Source of the DNA: Margaritifera margaritifera
Lineage: Eukaryota; Mollusca; Bivalvia; Unionida; Margaritiferidae
Length of the DNA stretch: 64,000 bases
Direction of reading: 5' to 3'
NCBI GenBank assembly: GCA_029931535.1
Contig: JAQPZY010001037.1
Coordinates: 970,001 to 1,034,000, forward strand
Positions 1 through 13,100 of the stretch are shown here, one piece after another. The position numbers were made by a program, and so were the translations under genes. The notes beneath the pieces were generated by a model that was not told the DNA's origin, did no database searches, and saw only the letters and a program-made list of their open reading frames with translations. Each line of letters opens with the position of its first letter. Position 1 is the stretch's first letter.

Positions 1-1075
1 TGTGGATGATATGAAACAGAGTTTCTCTTTTAATTCTATCTACGTTTGACTTCCATATAAATGTGAAAAATATTTCATTCAATTTGCTAATAAAATTTTG
101 CGGAGGTTCGGCAAGGAGATGAACAAATGGTTTAATTTTGGAATCATTAAGGTTTTCAAAAACTTATTTTACAGATTGGTGTTGGGATTTGTTTCGCTCA
201 ATTCCTCGGAAACTTCTTTATCATGTGCGCTATATTTTCAAAGTTTGCTTGTACAATTCTTTTAAGTAGACTATGAACTTTATACCGAATAGTCAATTTA
301 ATAACCCATTGCAGTTTTAACCTATGATGAAAGATTTCTGCAATATACTTCTTGTTTCCTATCCTGATTGCTTTTGTTTTATTAATATTGAGTTTCAAGC
401 CTGAAATCCTTGCAAATAGTTTTAAGACATCAATGGAAGGTTTAAGAGATTCAAAAGATCCATCAAGACTCATATATTATCATCTGGAAATTGTGAAAGT
501 AAATATTATATTTCCTTCATTTTAATACTTTTACATTCTTATTGTTATTTTAATAATATTGAAAAATAAATTTGCACATATTAAAACAGATATGGAGATA
601 GTGGGTCACCCTGTCCTCAGCCTCTAAAAATATTGACAAATTCATTTTGACGCACTCCTGAAGAGGTATTACAAAAGCAAGTTTTTACCGACTGTCTTAT
701 AATAGGTCCAATATTATACAAGGTCAGAGCATTATTAATAAATTTCAATGAAATAGAATCAAAAACTTTTTTCAAAACCAATTAATGCTAATGTGCCTGG
801 AATGTGTAATTCTTCAGTAATATGCTTTATATCATAAATAATCCTTATATTTTCACCAATATATCTTCCTTGAACAAACTCAGTTTGGTCATCACCGTTG
901 TTTCAAAGGATTTTTCTCTTCTCCATGTATATCTATGTAAATATAGATTTAGTTCTTTAAATGGATCTACAAGACCATAGGTATCTTCCATACTCAATAA
1001 TACATTCTAGCATTAGGATTATTTATATTATTATAAGTAAGGATCTTGTACCAAACTGAACTCGCCACAAATGAT
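1..1075 (-). pseudogene. Degenerate L1-like non-LTR retrotransposon: end of endonuclease and reverse transcriptase
   Basis: Read on the minus strand, the block first gives the later part of an apurinic-type endonuclease near 1075-930: an IIICGEFSLVQDP stretch (usual GDFN, here GEFS) and then HRYTWRR. Reverse-transcriptase pieces follow: an RYIGENIRIIYDIKH segment near 850, FEKVFDSIS near 770, GQGDPLSPYL near 610, and an open stretch at 473-198 with ISGLKLNINKTKAI, the usual SGLKLN-x-x-KT block of L1-type enzymes. Stops and frameshifts separate the pieces, and the region between the endonuclease end and the RT start is shortened. The element would copy its RNA at nicked DNA, but this copy is dead. 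It runs off the left edge of the window. L1-like class is likely; the clade is not settled. Confidence 0.8.
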
Positions 1076-1079
1076 AATT

Positions 1080-2675
1080 GAATCCTTTTCATTTTTAGCT
1101 CTACTGGTCATAGACCAGAAGGGCTTATGGGATGGTTTGTCGTCCGTCGTCCGTCCGTCCGTTAGTACAAGTTTGTTATTGCTACCCCTCCTAAACTACC
1201 TGGAGGATTGCCATGAAACTTTACACAAACATTCATCCAATGGTCTAGTTGATCCTAGATGTAAATGATGCTGCTCGCACATCCAGTATGGCTGCCACAG
1301 CAGCCAGCTTGAAAATCTTGTTATCGCTACTCCTCCTGAATGGATGGTCATATCAGCGTGGGATTTTCACTTAAAGACTTCTTATGTCTACTTAATCTGA
1401 AATGAAAAAGGTACCGATCTGACATCCAATATGGCCTTCACGGCAGCCATCTTGAAAATCTTGTTATCGCTACTCCTCCTATATGGATGGTCATATCAAC
1501 ATAGAATTTTCACAAAAAAACTTCTTATAATACCTAGTTGGTCCTAAATAAAATTGGTGCCTATCTGAAGTCTAATATGGCAGCCACGGCATCCATCTAG
1601 AAAATCTTGTCGCAACTCCTCCTGAACAGAAAGTTATATTGACGCACGGTTTTCACCAAAAGACTTCTTATGAGGTCCAGTTGGTCTTAGATGAACATGG
1701 TGCCGAACGGACATCCAATATAGCCGCCACACAGCGGCCAGTCTGAAAATCTTGCCGCTACTCCTCCAGAATGGATGGTCGTATCAACACAAGGTTTTCA
1801 CTTCATGTCTACTTGGTCCTAAATTGAAAATGGTGCCGATATGAGGTAAATATGGCCGCAACAGCAGCCATCTAGAAAATCTTTTCATCGCTACTCCTTC
1901 TGAACGGAAAGTCATATTGACATGGAGCTTTCACCAAAATATGGTGATGATCTGCGGTGGCTGCCACATTGGCCAGCTTGAAAAATCATGTTATCACTCT
2001 TCTCCTAAATGAATGGTCATCATGGGGTTTTCACTAAAAGACTTATTATATGGTTTTGTTGATCTTAAATTAAAATGGTACTGATCTGACGTCCACTATG
2101 TGGCCATCTTGAAAATCTTGTTTTAGCTACTCCTCTTAAAGACAAAGTCATTTAGACATGGGGTTTTTTTTATCAGAAGAGTTCTTATGGTGTCTACTTG
2201 CTTCTAAATGAAAATTACTAGCCCTCAATATGGCCACCATGGTGGCTATCTTGAAAATATTATCTCTGCTCCCAAATGGATGGCTGTATCAACATGGAGT
2301 TTTCACCAATAGACTTCTAATGATACATAGTTGGTCCTCAATGAAAATGGTGCCAGTCACACATCCAATATGGCTGCCATGACGGCTGTCGTCAAAATCT
2401 TGTTGTCACTACTCCCCCTGAATGGATGATGATTATGACGTAGGGTTTTGACTAAAAGACTTCTAACGATGTCTTCGTTGTCCTAAATGAAAATGGTGCC
2501 AATCTGACCTAATATGTCCACCACAGCAGATAATTTGAAAATCTTGTTATCGCTGAAGAATATTAGATATGGTTTCAACACTCGGCAGTTAAAAGGAAGA
2601 AATGGTATTATCTTGAATTCGTGGAAATTATTTTCGCCTAGTAGAAAGTCCGTTCCTTCAAGTGACACTTGTTAC
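1080..2675. repeat. Degenerate tandem repeat (about 150-bp units) inserted in the LINE endonuclease
   Basis: About ten diverged units repeat the phrases ATCTTGAAAATCTTG, GCTACTCCTCCTGAA, TGGATGGTCATATCAAC, AGACTTCTTATG and TTGGTCCTAAATGAAAATGG. The left end has a GTCCGTCGTCCGTCCGTCC run. The LINE endonuclease reads into the block from both sides (1075 and about 2680), so the array sits inside the older LINE. Short ORFs within it are not genes. Confidence 0.75.
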
Positions 2676-2679
2676 TTAC

Positions 2680-3060
2680 AATATCATTGATATTATTGTA
2701 AAAATCTCGACAAACATTATTTGGTCTATAAATATTAATTAAAAAGATATTCTTTTCATCTATGTTTATATCTAGTGCAATCAAATTACCATCGCGATCC
2801 ATTTTACAATCTTTTATATCATATTCATTATTATTATATAAAATAATGCAAAATCCTCTTGAATCGGACCTATAAAAGCTAAAGAAACATTAGAAACCCT
2901 ATTCAGCTCTGATATATGCAATTTTATCTTCAGTAAAATGTGTATCCTGTAAACAATATATATGACACTGATTTCTCCTAAGGTAATCAAACACATCCTT
3001 GAACTTTTCCCCATCACCTAATCCCCAACAGTTTGCAGATATTTTAATGTAACTATTATT
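2680..3060 (-). pseudogene. N-terminal half of the LINE endonuclease
   Basis: On the minus strand, starting near 3055, the reading KISANCWGLGDGEKFKDVF, YCLQDTHF and later RPNNVCRDFYNNINDIVSN matches the start of L1-type ORF2 endonuclease domains (nuclear N-GL, then LQ-TH-). Several frameshifts are needed. It is the upstream half of the element at 1-1075, from which the 1.6-kb tandem array separates it. The remnant begins almost at the start of the endonuclease, right next to the avidin exon's splice acceptor, as expected of a 5'-truncated LINE lying in the avidin intron in antisense orientation. Confidence 0.7.
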
Positions 3061-3067
3061 ATTATAG

Positions 3068-3456
3068 ATCTCAGCCAAAATGGGGGAGACACGAGAGATC
3101 CCTGTGGTATAACTGGAACATGGAAGAATGAACTGGGCTCTGTTATAGAAATTGCTTGTGGGAATGGAAACCTATTTGGCAAATACAGAAGTGCCGTAGG
3201 CGAAGCAAAGGACTTTTATCAGCTCACTGGTAGATATACAATGACCAGTGCCAAACAGCAAGACATCATCTTTGGTTTTTCGGTTGCTTGGAATAATGAT
3301 GTCAGAGGTAACTCGAATTCCACTACAAGCTGGACTGGTATATATTATAAATCTGAAGGTGTGATTTACACTCACTGGATCTTGACCAGGTATATGGAAC
3401 GCGGCAACATGTGGGCATCCAACCTAGTCGGCCATGCTGATTTCCGCCCAATATAA
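3068..3456 (+). CDS. Avidin-family biotin-binding protein, terminal exon (copy 1)
   Basis: From the candidate 3' splice site (TTATTATTATTATAG ending at 3067) the frame stays open to TAA at 3454-3456. The domain starts at DPCGITGTW and ends at LVGHADFRPI, the full eight-strand avidin/streptavidin barrel in one exon. Biotin contacts known from streptavidin are recognisable: N and S of NELGS, Y and S of GKYRS, W of SVAWNND, S, T and W of NSTTSW, W of THWIL and the intersubunit W of NMWASN. The Asp that binds the ureido nitrogen is replaced: GHAD here against GHDD in copy 2, so binding may be weaker. A Cys in DPCG and another in EIACG could form a disulfide. The exon begins with two bases of a split codon (phase-1 intron), exactly as in copy 2. 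A signal-peptide exon is expected upstream but was not found; LINE debris fills the adjacent intron. An internal ATG at 3241 is not the true start. Confidence 0.88.
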
Positions 3457-3681
3457 AATTACTTTTATCATCTGTCAATCGATTTGCATCTATAAATTAC
3501 TGTACGTTGAAGGATTGGAAATATTTCTCCTGCTTATTAAAAAGGATTTATAGACACTGTGTGGTATTTTGCAATACTTGCTAACAGAATCAATTGTAAA
3601 CAAAGCTATGACCACATTTCTACAGCTATTAAGGAACACGTGGAGACGCTCCCTCGTACGTTCAATAGAGAGGTAGATAGT

Positions 3682-3995
3682 ATTTGTTTGCGTATGTGTG
3701 TATATGTGTAAAGAGAAATTTCTCTATATGCTTGCGTATGTGTGTATATGTGTAAAGAGAAATTTCTGTATATGCTTGCGTATGTGTGTATATGTGTAAA
3801 GAGAAATTTCTCTATATGCTTGCGTATGTGTGTATATGTGTAAAGAGAAATTTCTCTATATGCTTGCGTGTGTGTGGATATGTGTAAAGAGAAATTTCTC
3901 TATATGCTTGCGTATGTGTGTATATGTGTAAAGAGAAATTTCTGTATATGCTTGCGTATGTGTGTATATGTGTAAAGAGAAATTTCTCTATATGC
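3682..3995. repeat. 44-bp tandem repeat, about 7 units
   Basis: Units of 44 bp carry GCTTGCGTATGTGTGTATA followed by TGTGTAAAGAGAAATTTCTC. Most differ by one or two bases. The palindromic core GAGAAATTTCTC recurs in each unit. It starts about 225 bp after the avidin stop, so it could lie in the 3' UTR or just beyond it. The minus-strand ORF over it only reflects the repeat. Confidence 0.9.
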
Positions 3996-3999
3996 GACA

Positions 4000-5668
<1,669 letters not shown>

Positions 5669-5836
5669 GGGCAATTGAAGAAAATCCAAGAGATAAATGT
5701 ATTCACTTAGAGCGCACATTTGTTCTTACAATGCACATATGTGCGGAGAAAAATTAAACTCTTTTCAAAATTTAGTACGTGATTTTGTGTTCCTTGAAAT
5801 TGCATTCGGATTGATAATATATAACGGTTAAATTTG

Positions 5837-5985
5837 CTTAGCCTTGCAATCCTGAAAACAAACAACCCTTGCGTCAAAGAAGGTCACTTAGCCTTGAAAT
5901 CTTGGAAACCAACAACCCCTGCGTCAAATAAAGTAACTTAGCCTTGAAATCTTGGAAACCAACAACTCCTGCTTCAAATGAACTT
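5837..5985. repeat. Tandem repeat of about 60 bp, 2.5-3 units
   Basis: The phrases CTTAGCCTTG, AATCTTGGAAACCAACAAC and CCTGCGTCAAA recur three times in direct order with a few substitutions. Confidence 0.85.
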
Positions 5986-6415
5986 AACTAAGACTGATGA
6001 CATAGATGATCCTGCATTAGATAAAATAATGAAACACTTGGCCAAAGTATGTTAATGTTCCATTAAAGACATTTATTTTGTAAAGGGATTCACAACCTTG
6101 TTATATGTTTGATGTCAAATGCGATTCCGGATAAATTCCATATTTCTCACAAAAACGTAAAGCTGTTAGAATCTAGCTCGCCAGCGACACTAGTTTTTAG
6201 CTGTTGGTATTTGTGTCAAAATCTTCACACGGTAGAATCTCACATACATTTGTTCTTTTTTTTACTCTTAAAGAATTAGTTCAGACCACCTTGTTGCCTG
6301 TAGTTAAGCTGATCAACTTCATTCCCCATGAAATTAGGTTTCGTTTTTATCAAAATATACGTGCACCTTTTCATCATGTGTTTTGGAGAATGTATTGACT
6401 ATACTTTTCTTTGCA

Positions 6416-6703
6416 TTATATATACGACAGCTTTTTATGGGATATATATCTAACTCTACTTGTGTTATTAAACCAAATATTGTTTCCAAAGATCCCGACT
6501 TTCAAAAGATTTTCATTCCAACTTTCACAAACAAAAAGAGAATATCTGCACAACTGAGATACAACTTCTTGTAAGCAATTTGTAAAATAATGGACAACAG
6601 TATTCAGTTCATAATTCTCTATGATAGCATCTACATTTATATGTAACTGCCTTGCGTTTGGCTTGACCATTGATCCGATATCATCGTTATGCTTATCACA
6701 CAA
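6416..6703 (-). pseudogene. Possible unrecognised coding remnant
   Basis: A 95-codon open stretch has unusually protein-like composition (for example TVVHYFTNCLQEVVSQLC and KVGIFGNNIWFNN). Adjoining readable pieces in other frames continue on both sides (about 6300-6870), as in a decayed exon or transposon. I do not recognise the family. No splice sites or start were assigned. Two plus-strand ORFs over the same DNA look less protein-like. Confidence 0.25.
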
Positions 6704-7245
6704 ATTAATAAGTCACTCGACTTGCGACCACTGCACCAAACATGATTTCTTATACGAAATCAATAACTGTATTCCAACGATATATTCAAAAGGGAGTGAT
6801 GAAAAAAAAAGTAAAATTATAATTTCCCTTAGTACTTTCGTACATTTTATGAAACAATCTGATACTCAATGATACAAGTACAATTTCCAACTGGATGAAA
6901 CAACACTTTGGTTAACTAGTGAATAAACTATTTATTGATGATCGATTGATGGATGGCGATTGTATACATGTGTACTTTGCTCTCCTCCTTCTTGTTCTTG
7001 TACGGAGTAGAACTTGGTGTTGAGTGGACACGTATTCCAGCGCAGGCTGTGCATAATTAAAAACAAATCACTTTCATGGCACAAGGGAAAATTAAAAACG
7101 GGATGCTTCTATACCTAGGTGAATAAATAGGTTTCGAGATGACAACATGACCTTGCTAAACTGGTCCAGCAAGATACATGCTTTTAGATAGTGGTAAGGA
7201 ATTCCAGGTGAAGAGAGTTCTTTGGAAGCCCGAGTATCTGAAGAT

Positions 7246-7360
7246 GTCCGTTGTTGTTGCTATGGTCCTGTGCGTGTTGGTTTGTCCGTTGTAGTGGCTA
7301 TGGTTCTGGCCACGTTAGCTTGTCCGTTGTAGTGGCTATCGTTCTGTGCATGTTGGCTTG
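7246..7360. repeat. 43-bp tandem repeat, about 2.7 units
   Basis: TGTCCGTTGTAGTGGCTATG followed by GTTCTGTGC/GCC and GTTGGCTTG recurs three times with small changes. Confidence 0.8.
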
Positions 7361-7680
7361 CCTTGGTTTAAGATATAATTAAGCTGGCATGTCCAATAGG
7401 TTATTGGCGACTTTACCGTGTAAAAAATATTACATCACCTATTACTTCTTTCGGACATTTTATAAGACAATCATATTAAACTCTTGTTATCTTTGTGCAA
7501 GCACATTATCTTCCACAGAAACAGAACGCCTTTTTCTATCACTCCATCCTCTCTAAGCTTTCATTGTTCTATCATTTATTTTTTCCATGTTCAAAAAGTA
7601 TCATCAAATTGGAAAAATGTATGTATTTATGACCATAATTTACACCGTACAGTGTAAATATTACTGCTTAAAATAATTCA

Positions 7681-7848
7681 CATTGGCCATTTTATATTGA
7701 TAAATTGCATTAATGTAATTTATATTTTCTCACTGTTATGAGCAAAATCAGACTTTCCAGCTAACATTGACCATTTTATATTGATAAATTGCATTAATGT
7801 AATTTATATTTTCTCACTGTTATGAGCAAAATCAGACTTTCCAGCTAA
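7681..7848. repeat. Near-perfect 84-bp tandem duplication
   Basis: 7681-7764 and 7765-7848 are the same 84 bp with one visible substitution (CATTGGCC versus CATTGACC). Such identity implies a very recent duplication. Confidence 0.95.
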
Positions 7849-8574
7849 CAAATGTATTTCACGTACACTTGACTCGTGTTTGTTGCTACATTTTTACATA
7901 ATATCCAGAAGAGCCGATGAACCTTTGGTAGAAAATAGCCACTGTGTAAATATAATGCATTTCTGAACGGGCTATTTACGTACTTTATAATAACTATGTA
8001 AGGAAGCTATGTACACCCGGAGGTATCAACTCGAGAGCATTAAAAAAGGAAACAATTTTTATCGGTATGGTATCATAAGCGTCTCTGATGACACTTTCTC
8101 TTTTTTCCCCAACATATCTATCCTGATAAAAAAGAGAAAAAATAGGTCTGGTAATTACACATTCGCGATTAGAAGATCCGAGACAATTTTATCACGAAAT
8201 TGTTTTTGGAAGCTACCCAGATGTGCTGTCTCCACTCGGAAACCATTTTTTTTCTTTCTTTTTTTCTTTTCTTGTTTTGTCTTCTTCTGATTAATAATAA
8301 GCAGAGTCACTTTGCCCATTATCTATATAAAAAGGAATGTCTCCACAAATCTTTCTTCAAGAAAATTGCTCATCCGAAACTCAGATAAGTGTCCTGCATA
8401 TATCGTTCAATTTTGAGAATACGCCCATCTAATATTTACATAAATTTATATAGTTATAAGTAAGGGAGGACAATCTAAATCCCAGACGTGGTAAACACTA
8501 TCGACTTTGAAATTAGTGCGATTTTCAGTGTCAGTTAAAAGGTATTAAACAAAAAAGAAGCGAACAAAGCACAG

Positions 8575-8650
8575 GAGTCCATCCAGATAATGCACAGGAG
8601 ATAGTCCATCCAAATAATGCGCAGGAGATAGTCCATCAAAGTAATGCAAA
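8575..8650. repeat. 27-bp tandem repeat, about 2.7 units
   Basis: AGTCCATCCAGATAATGCAC followed by AGGAGAT is repeated in direct order, degrading in the third unit. Confidence 0.8.
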
Positions 8651-8779
8651 CAAGAATTATTCACACCAATAATAATACTTGGTTGTTATAAATAGTAAAT
8701 TGACCTTTTAAATGGATAGGCCAATTTAGTCAATCTATACCAAGGTAGTACGATGTGCGCTTGTACGGCATCATTTAGC

Positions 8780-9110
8780 AAACAGATGTTTTTGTGACCT
8801 TGGTTCAGTTAAATTCTGAATATGAATGCGTTTCTTTTCATTAATGACCGTCATATTTCCTTTAAACCTCTGATCTACATATTCAAAGACCTGTTTTGTA
8901 AACATTGCTAGTCATGGCGGCGATGGTATTCGACTGGACTGCTCCCCGGCCCATGGCATCTGGGCAAGAACTTTTCTTTCTTGTACTGGCCAGATGCACC
9001 ACTTTAACTACGCTAGCCAATGTCTTTCGTCGAGGAGGCATGCTGAAATGCGGAAAGAACAAAAAGCAACTTCTACTACAAAATCGATGGGTAACAAACA
9101 GGTGCAAGTA
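8780..9110 (-). pseudogene. Possible coding remnant, GC-richer than surroundings
   Basis: The stretch 8905-9075 is clearly richer in G and C than its flanks and is open on both strands. On the minus strand a frame near 8900-8790 gives a protein-like VFEYVDQRFKGNMTVINEK, preceded in the same frame by two stops. No domain is recognised. It could be the remains of an exon or a transposon; which strand codes is undecided. Confidence 0.2.
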
Positions 9111-9114
9111 GCAA

Positions 9115-10670
9115 TATAGAGCTTGTAACTGTTGTTATTGTAAAGTATATATCTGATAACTACTAAAGTGAACTAGAAGGTATATAATGACTTTAATAAA
9201 CACTGCATCCAGTGGTAACAATGACCAACTTGATAACATATACATCAGGGTCATTTGTTAACAAGACCAATTTATGACTGCAATAAATCAAGGACGTCCA
9301 TACAATTGTGATAAAGATAGCCTATGAATAGTGCAGCAATGCATATTTAGTAGATTGGGGATTGATATGCATTTTAAACGGCATGCACATGTAAGCAGCA
9401 GAGACGGCAAGCAGGGGGATCATATCATAAGTTACTCCCTGGTATAATTGGTCATTGCAGACAGAAACATATTTGGAAATTGCTTTTCCACGCACTTTGT
9501 ACAAGGTGGTTAATTCTGTTCAAAACCTTTTGAATCCCCCCCCCCCTCAACTGTACTGAGTGGTCAGAGATCACGTGCACATATGATGGCTAGTTTATCA
9601 GTGCACTTGGGACATTGTTGATACCAGTGATAATTTAAATATGGTATATGCTGTCAGGTGAGTGCAATTTTCCAGAGACCTCGTGCACGCTTTAAGAGAC
9701 GTGTATGTGTTTCAAGCGGTTTGTCAGTACACCGGAGCTACCCCCAGTTTTCGAAAGTTTTTGAGAGCAAAAGTTACATATTAACTTTGTTAGCTTCCGG
9801 CATGATAAATTGTGAAATACTTTCAAATTGGAAATTGTTTGCCATACTTACTTTCAGCCATTTTAAATAAAACTGGCATTCAAAACGTTGTCGTGCATAT
9901 TTTATCATTTAAATGGAAGGTAGGTTTTGTAAACGTGTACAGGGCTAACATACAACGATTTCGTTTACGCATGTAAACACGAGTCTTAACCAGCAGTAAT
10001 GAAATCTCATCAAAGCATGACAGTATGTTATGAATTATAAGTTTGAAACTTGTTGGTCTATACTGGTGTATTTTTCAAAGGCGTCAGATTTCCAGCTACC
10101 AAGATGCTGGCATTAGGAGAGAGATTACTATTTTTAACGCATTCCTTAACATTACATTAAATGTTCACCTTGCTAAAGGTGACCAGGTTGGATATGTAAA
10201 TAAAGGATCCAAGTGCAATCCTCGCAGATGAAGATAAGACTGCCAATATCGAATGGGACTTATTTCAGTAATACATTGCTTTACTAACTTTTAGTCTACA
10301 AGACTCCCCTGCAAAATGTTTGTGAATGAAAATTGATTGACAGGGAATTGCTTGTTAATTAAAATTGATAAATCTGTACGAGTTGAAGATAAATGTTGAA
10401 AGAATCATGGACGGTTGTCGCACAGATACACGAAAATATTTTCTAATGGATTTTGGCAGTACACTTGTTTATGGATAACTTTTCATCTGCTTGTGAATTG
10501 TTTTTTGAATGAACTCGAGGAGTTTCTATACCAGAAATATTGAAGTTGGGTGGAAGTATCCATTAAGCTGATGTACATAACTTGGCCCCGAATCATCTGA
10601 CAAAGTCAAAGCTGGAACATATTTTTGTCATATAACTAAGCTGTAAAGAGGGTTATATTAGTTGTGGATA
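9115..10670. other. Intergenic DNA, no gene seen
   Basis: Only short, unconvincing ORFs are present. A run of C (9537-9546) and simple AT-rich sequence are the only structure noted. Confidence 0.4.
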
Positions 10671-10673
10671 TAG

Positions 10674-11552
10674 TGTTACGACTCTAGGGGTAATGTAAGA
10701 AGATAAAGGACACAAACAAGCTTTCAAGATTAAAATGTAAATCTTTAATTTCCTAAAGTATTAAAATATTAAAATAATTCAACAAACAATCAAAGTGAAA
10801 GAATTAAAAATAACTTACAGTATAGAATATCCTAAAAAGTCCTAAAATGTTTTAAAGTTCACTTCCGAAAGTTAATCCAGATAATCCGGATGTAGTATTC
10901 CGAATGAAATAGCCTGCACTGTGCTGACGTTGATAAGTTCTGAGTAAATCCAAAGATAATCCTTGTAAGTCTGGAATCTCACAAGAATTATAAATGTTCC
11001 CGATAATTCCACGGAACTGTATAATAATTCAGATGAAGACAGTACTTATTCCTAAATGTACTGTATTTGACAATAGATGAATCTCCAATAAATAAATCCC
11101 ACACTGAACTATAAATTCAATGATTATGACCTCTCTCTTTAAAGTAGCTGTAAAGAATCATCTTTACAGGATTATCTGCTATATATACATAATAAGTGCG
11201 CAGAATCAAATAAACCCATTACGTAGTTCCTGTCAGCACTCGAAGCCTTTGGAAGCTTAAGGAATGTATTTACTTCCAGTAAACACAATTTAATTCTCAA
11301 GAATGCTATTTTAGACTAGAACTAACAGTCAATATGATGTTATTTGCAATGACCTAAAAGTACAGATAATCTGGGTTACGAGCTCGCGCAAATCACGTGA
11401 CCCTAACAGCATGTGACCAAAAGCTACAATTTATTGATCGAGGCTTACCGTATGTATACTCATATGATAGCCGTGATTCAGACTAAGAACAGAGATCATA
11501 TACTAATAAATTAAATCATTATAAAAAGGAAAATATATATGATTCGGTAACA
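10674..11552 (-). repeat. 3' LTR (879 bp)
   Basis: Starts TGTTACGACTCTAGGGGTAA and ends GGTAACA on the plus strand. It matches the right LTR with about a dozen differences over its length (11 substitutions noticed). The junction with ATAG on the left marks the insertion point. Confidence 0.97.
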
Positions 11553-11570
11553 TTCCCTCCCCCCCCCTTC
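11553..11570 (-). other. Polypurine tract
   Basis: On the minus strand the 18 bases GAAGGGGGGGGGAGGGAA end exactly where the 3' LTR begins. This is where plus-strand DNA priming occurs in LTR elements and fixes the element's orientation. Confidence 0.9.
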
Positions 11571-11819
11571 AAAAAAAAAAGGATTTATGCAATGAAGCCT
11601 TTGTTTTTTAATATGTACTTCCAACGTATAAATAATTAATTGCAAAAAAAAATATTAATACATGTTACAGTCATGTACACAAAACAGTGTAACGGTTGTA
11701 TTATACACATGAAAATAATTCAGCAATTAATTTTTACTAAGAAATAGCCGTAACCTTAGCTTCTATTAATTTTATTTGTCCATGTCCCACAATCATGCCT
11801 TAAAAAGGTAACACAGGCA

Positions 11820-12365
11820 CGACAAAAGTCACTTTAATTCATGTTGATGGTCAAGTTCGCTTCGCCGAATCTCTTGAAGAATGGCTGTATATGATCTTGC
11901 CACATGTCGTTGCAGATGATGACATCATCGATGTACACATCGCACTTTCTATTCAGATGTTATCATATTCATCAGACGTTGGAAACTTGGGGAACCTTCA
12001 TCCCAAATGGTACGACTTTGTATTGGTAAAGTTCTGGAGTCGTGAATGAAAAATTTCTTTCTCTCTCTCCGTAAGTGGAATTTGGTAGAATCCCTTCAAT
12101 AGGTCAATATCTTTTGACGCATTAGACATTTCCAATCCTGTCTAGAAATTGGAAATGAATCTGTCCCGGTGACTCTATTTACTTTCTATAATCTACACAC
12201 ATACGGAAAGTGTTATTTTGTTTCGGCACTGAAACATGGTGAACTCCAGTCACTTTTATTTGGTTCAAGTCATTTTCCAGTAAATTCCGAGTCTTGTTGG
12301 AGAGGTGACATCATGGAAAATTTTATTGGTTCGTGTGGAATGTCTGTAAATAAATGTTCATTTTC
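11820..12365 (-). pseudogene. Reverse transcriptase remnant of the LTR element
   Basis: Reading the minus strand from 12365: LFTDIP (start of the RT region), SDWSSPC, a short gap, FRMCVDYRK near 12190, DLLKGFYQIPLTERE near 12100 (first catalytic Asp), PFGMK near 12000, QRLMNMIT, then VYIDDVII with the YIDD catalytic box at 11924-11935, and finally FGEANLTIN. These are the ordered Ty3/gypsy RT motifs. At least four frameshifts or stops separate them, and nothing after motif D (connection, RNase H) is recognisable before the polypurine tract. It lies downstream of the integrase pieces, as in Gmr1-like elements. Confidence 0.88.
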
Positions 12366-12504
12366 TTTTCTCAACTATTTCAGTTCGTAAATCTCAGGCG
12401 ACAATATATGCGAAGAGTAGTGACTTCAAATCATCCTATCAGATTTCTCATCTTCAATATGTGAGACAAGTAGTACTAAAGTAATCGATAATTTATATGG
12501 CTAT

Positions 12505-12640
12505 TTCTGTCTACATATTGTTACAACATCCTAATATGACAAAATTGTTTCTGCTTTCTCCTCCCAGAAGTATTAATAATACAATTTAAATTAGCTAACC
12601 ATTTGTCAATAGTATAAGGGCCAAAATACTTAACCTAAAG
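12505..12640 (-). pseudogene. Integrase C-terminal GPY module remnant
   Basis: The minus strand reads YFGPYTIDKWLANLN, then NTSGRRKQKQFCHIRML, then a stop and QYVDR. This is the GPY/F module that closes gypsy-class integrases. It sits between the integrase core fragment and the start of RT, giving direct evidence that integrase precedes RT in this element. Confidence 0.8.
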
Positions 12641-12737
12641 AGGATTTTTGAGGTATGGGTAGCAAGCTAATACTCTATTACGTAACTGAAAACTCCTACA
12701 CTGACCCCTTGTAGCAAACAACAATAATTGGAGACCT

Positions 12738-13097
12738 TCAACCTACTCCCTTTCTGTTCCACAACAATTCCCAATTATATACTATCTCATAACAATATGT
12801 AATTATTCTCTCTAAAGTCTGATATAATATCAACTTCAGAAGACCAAACAGTGTGATGAACCCGACCAAAACTCTCACTATGGTCTCAGTTTTAATATTC
12901 CGCAAAGGAATAGCTTTTGTAAAACTTGTAGACGCACACCTCGTTAACAAGTATTGGTTGTCGAACATCGTCTCATTTATTCCTAAACGACTAGACAACG
13001 ACGCTTCATGGACTACACTAAGTAATTCCTGACGATAGTATCTAGGAACTACTATTTTACCAACTGACCACTCATCACCAGCAATTACTTCAAGCAA
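12738..13097 (-). pseudogene. Integrase remnant: zinc-binding region fused to part of the catalytic core
   Basis: The 119-codon frame starts inside DEWSVGKIVVPRYYRQELL, the lead-in to the HHCC zinc-binding domain. After SSRLGI it jumps to NQYLLTRCASTSFTKAIPL, which belongs to the middle of the catalytic core. The second zinc His (normally in GHLG) is Arg here. The rest of the HHCC domain and the first catalytic Asp are deleted. It follows gag-protease in an adjoining frame; LTSEVLMRK at the end of the gag-protease ORF is the normal lead-in to this domain, so an intact relative would have one continuous polyprotein. Confidence 0.82.
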
Positions 13098-13100
13098 TCT

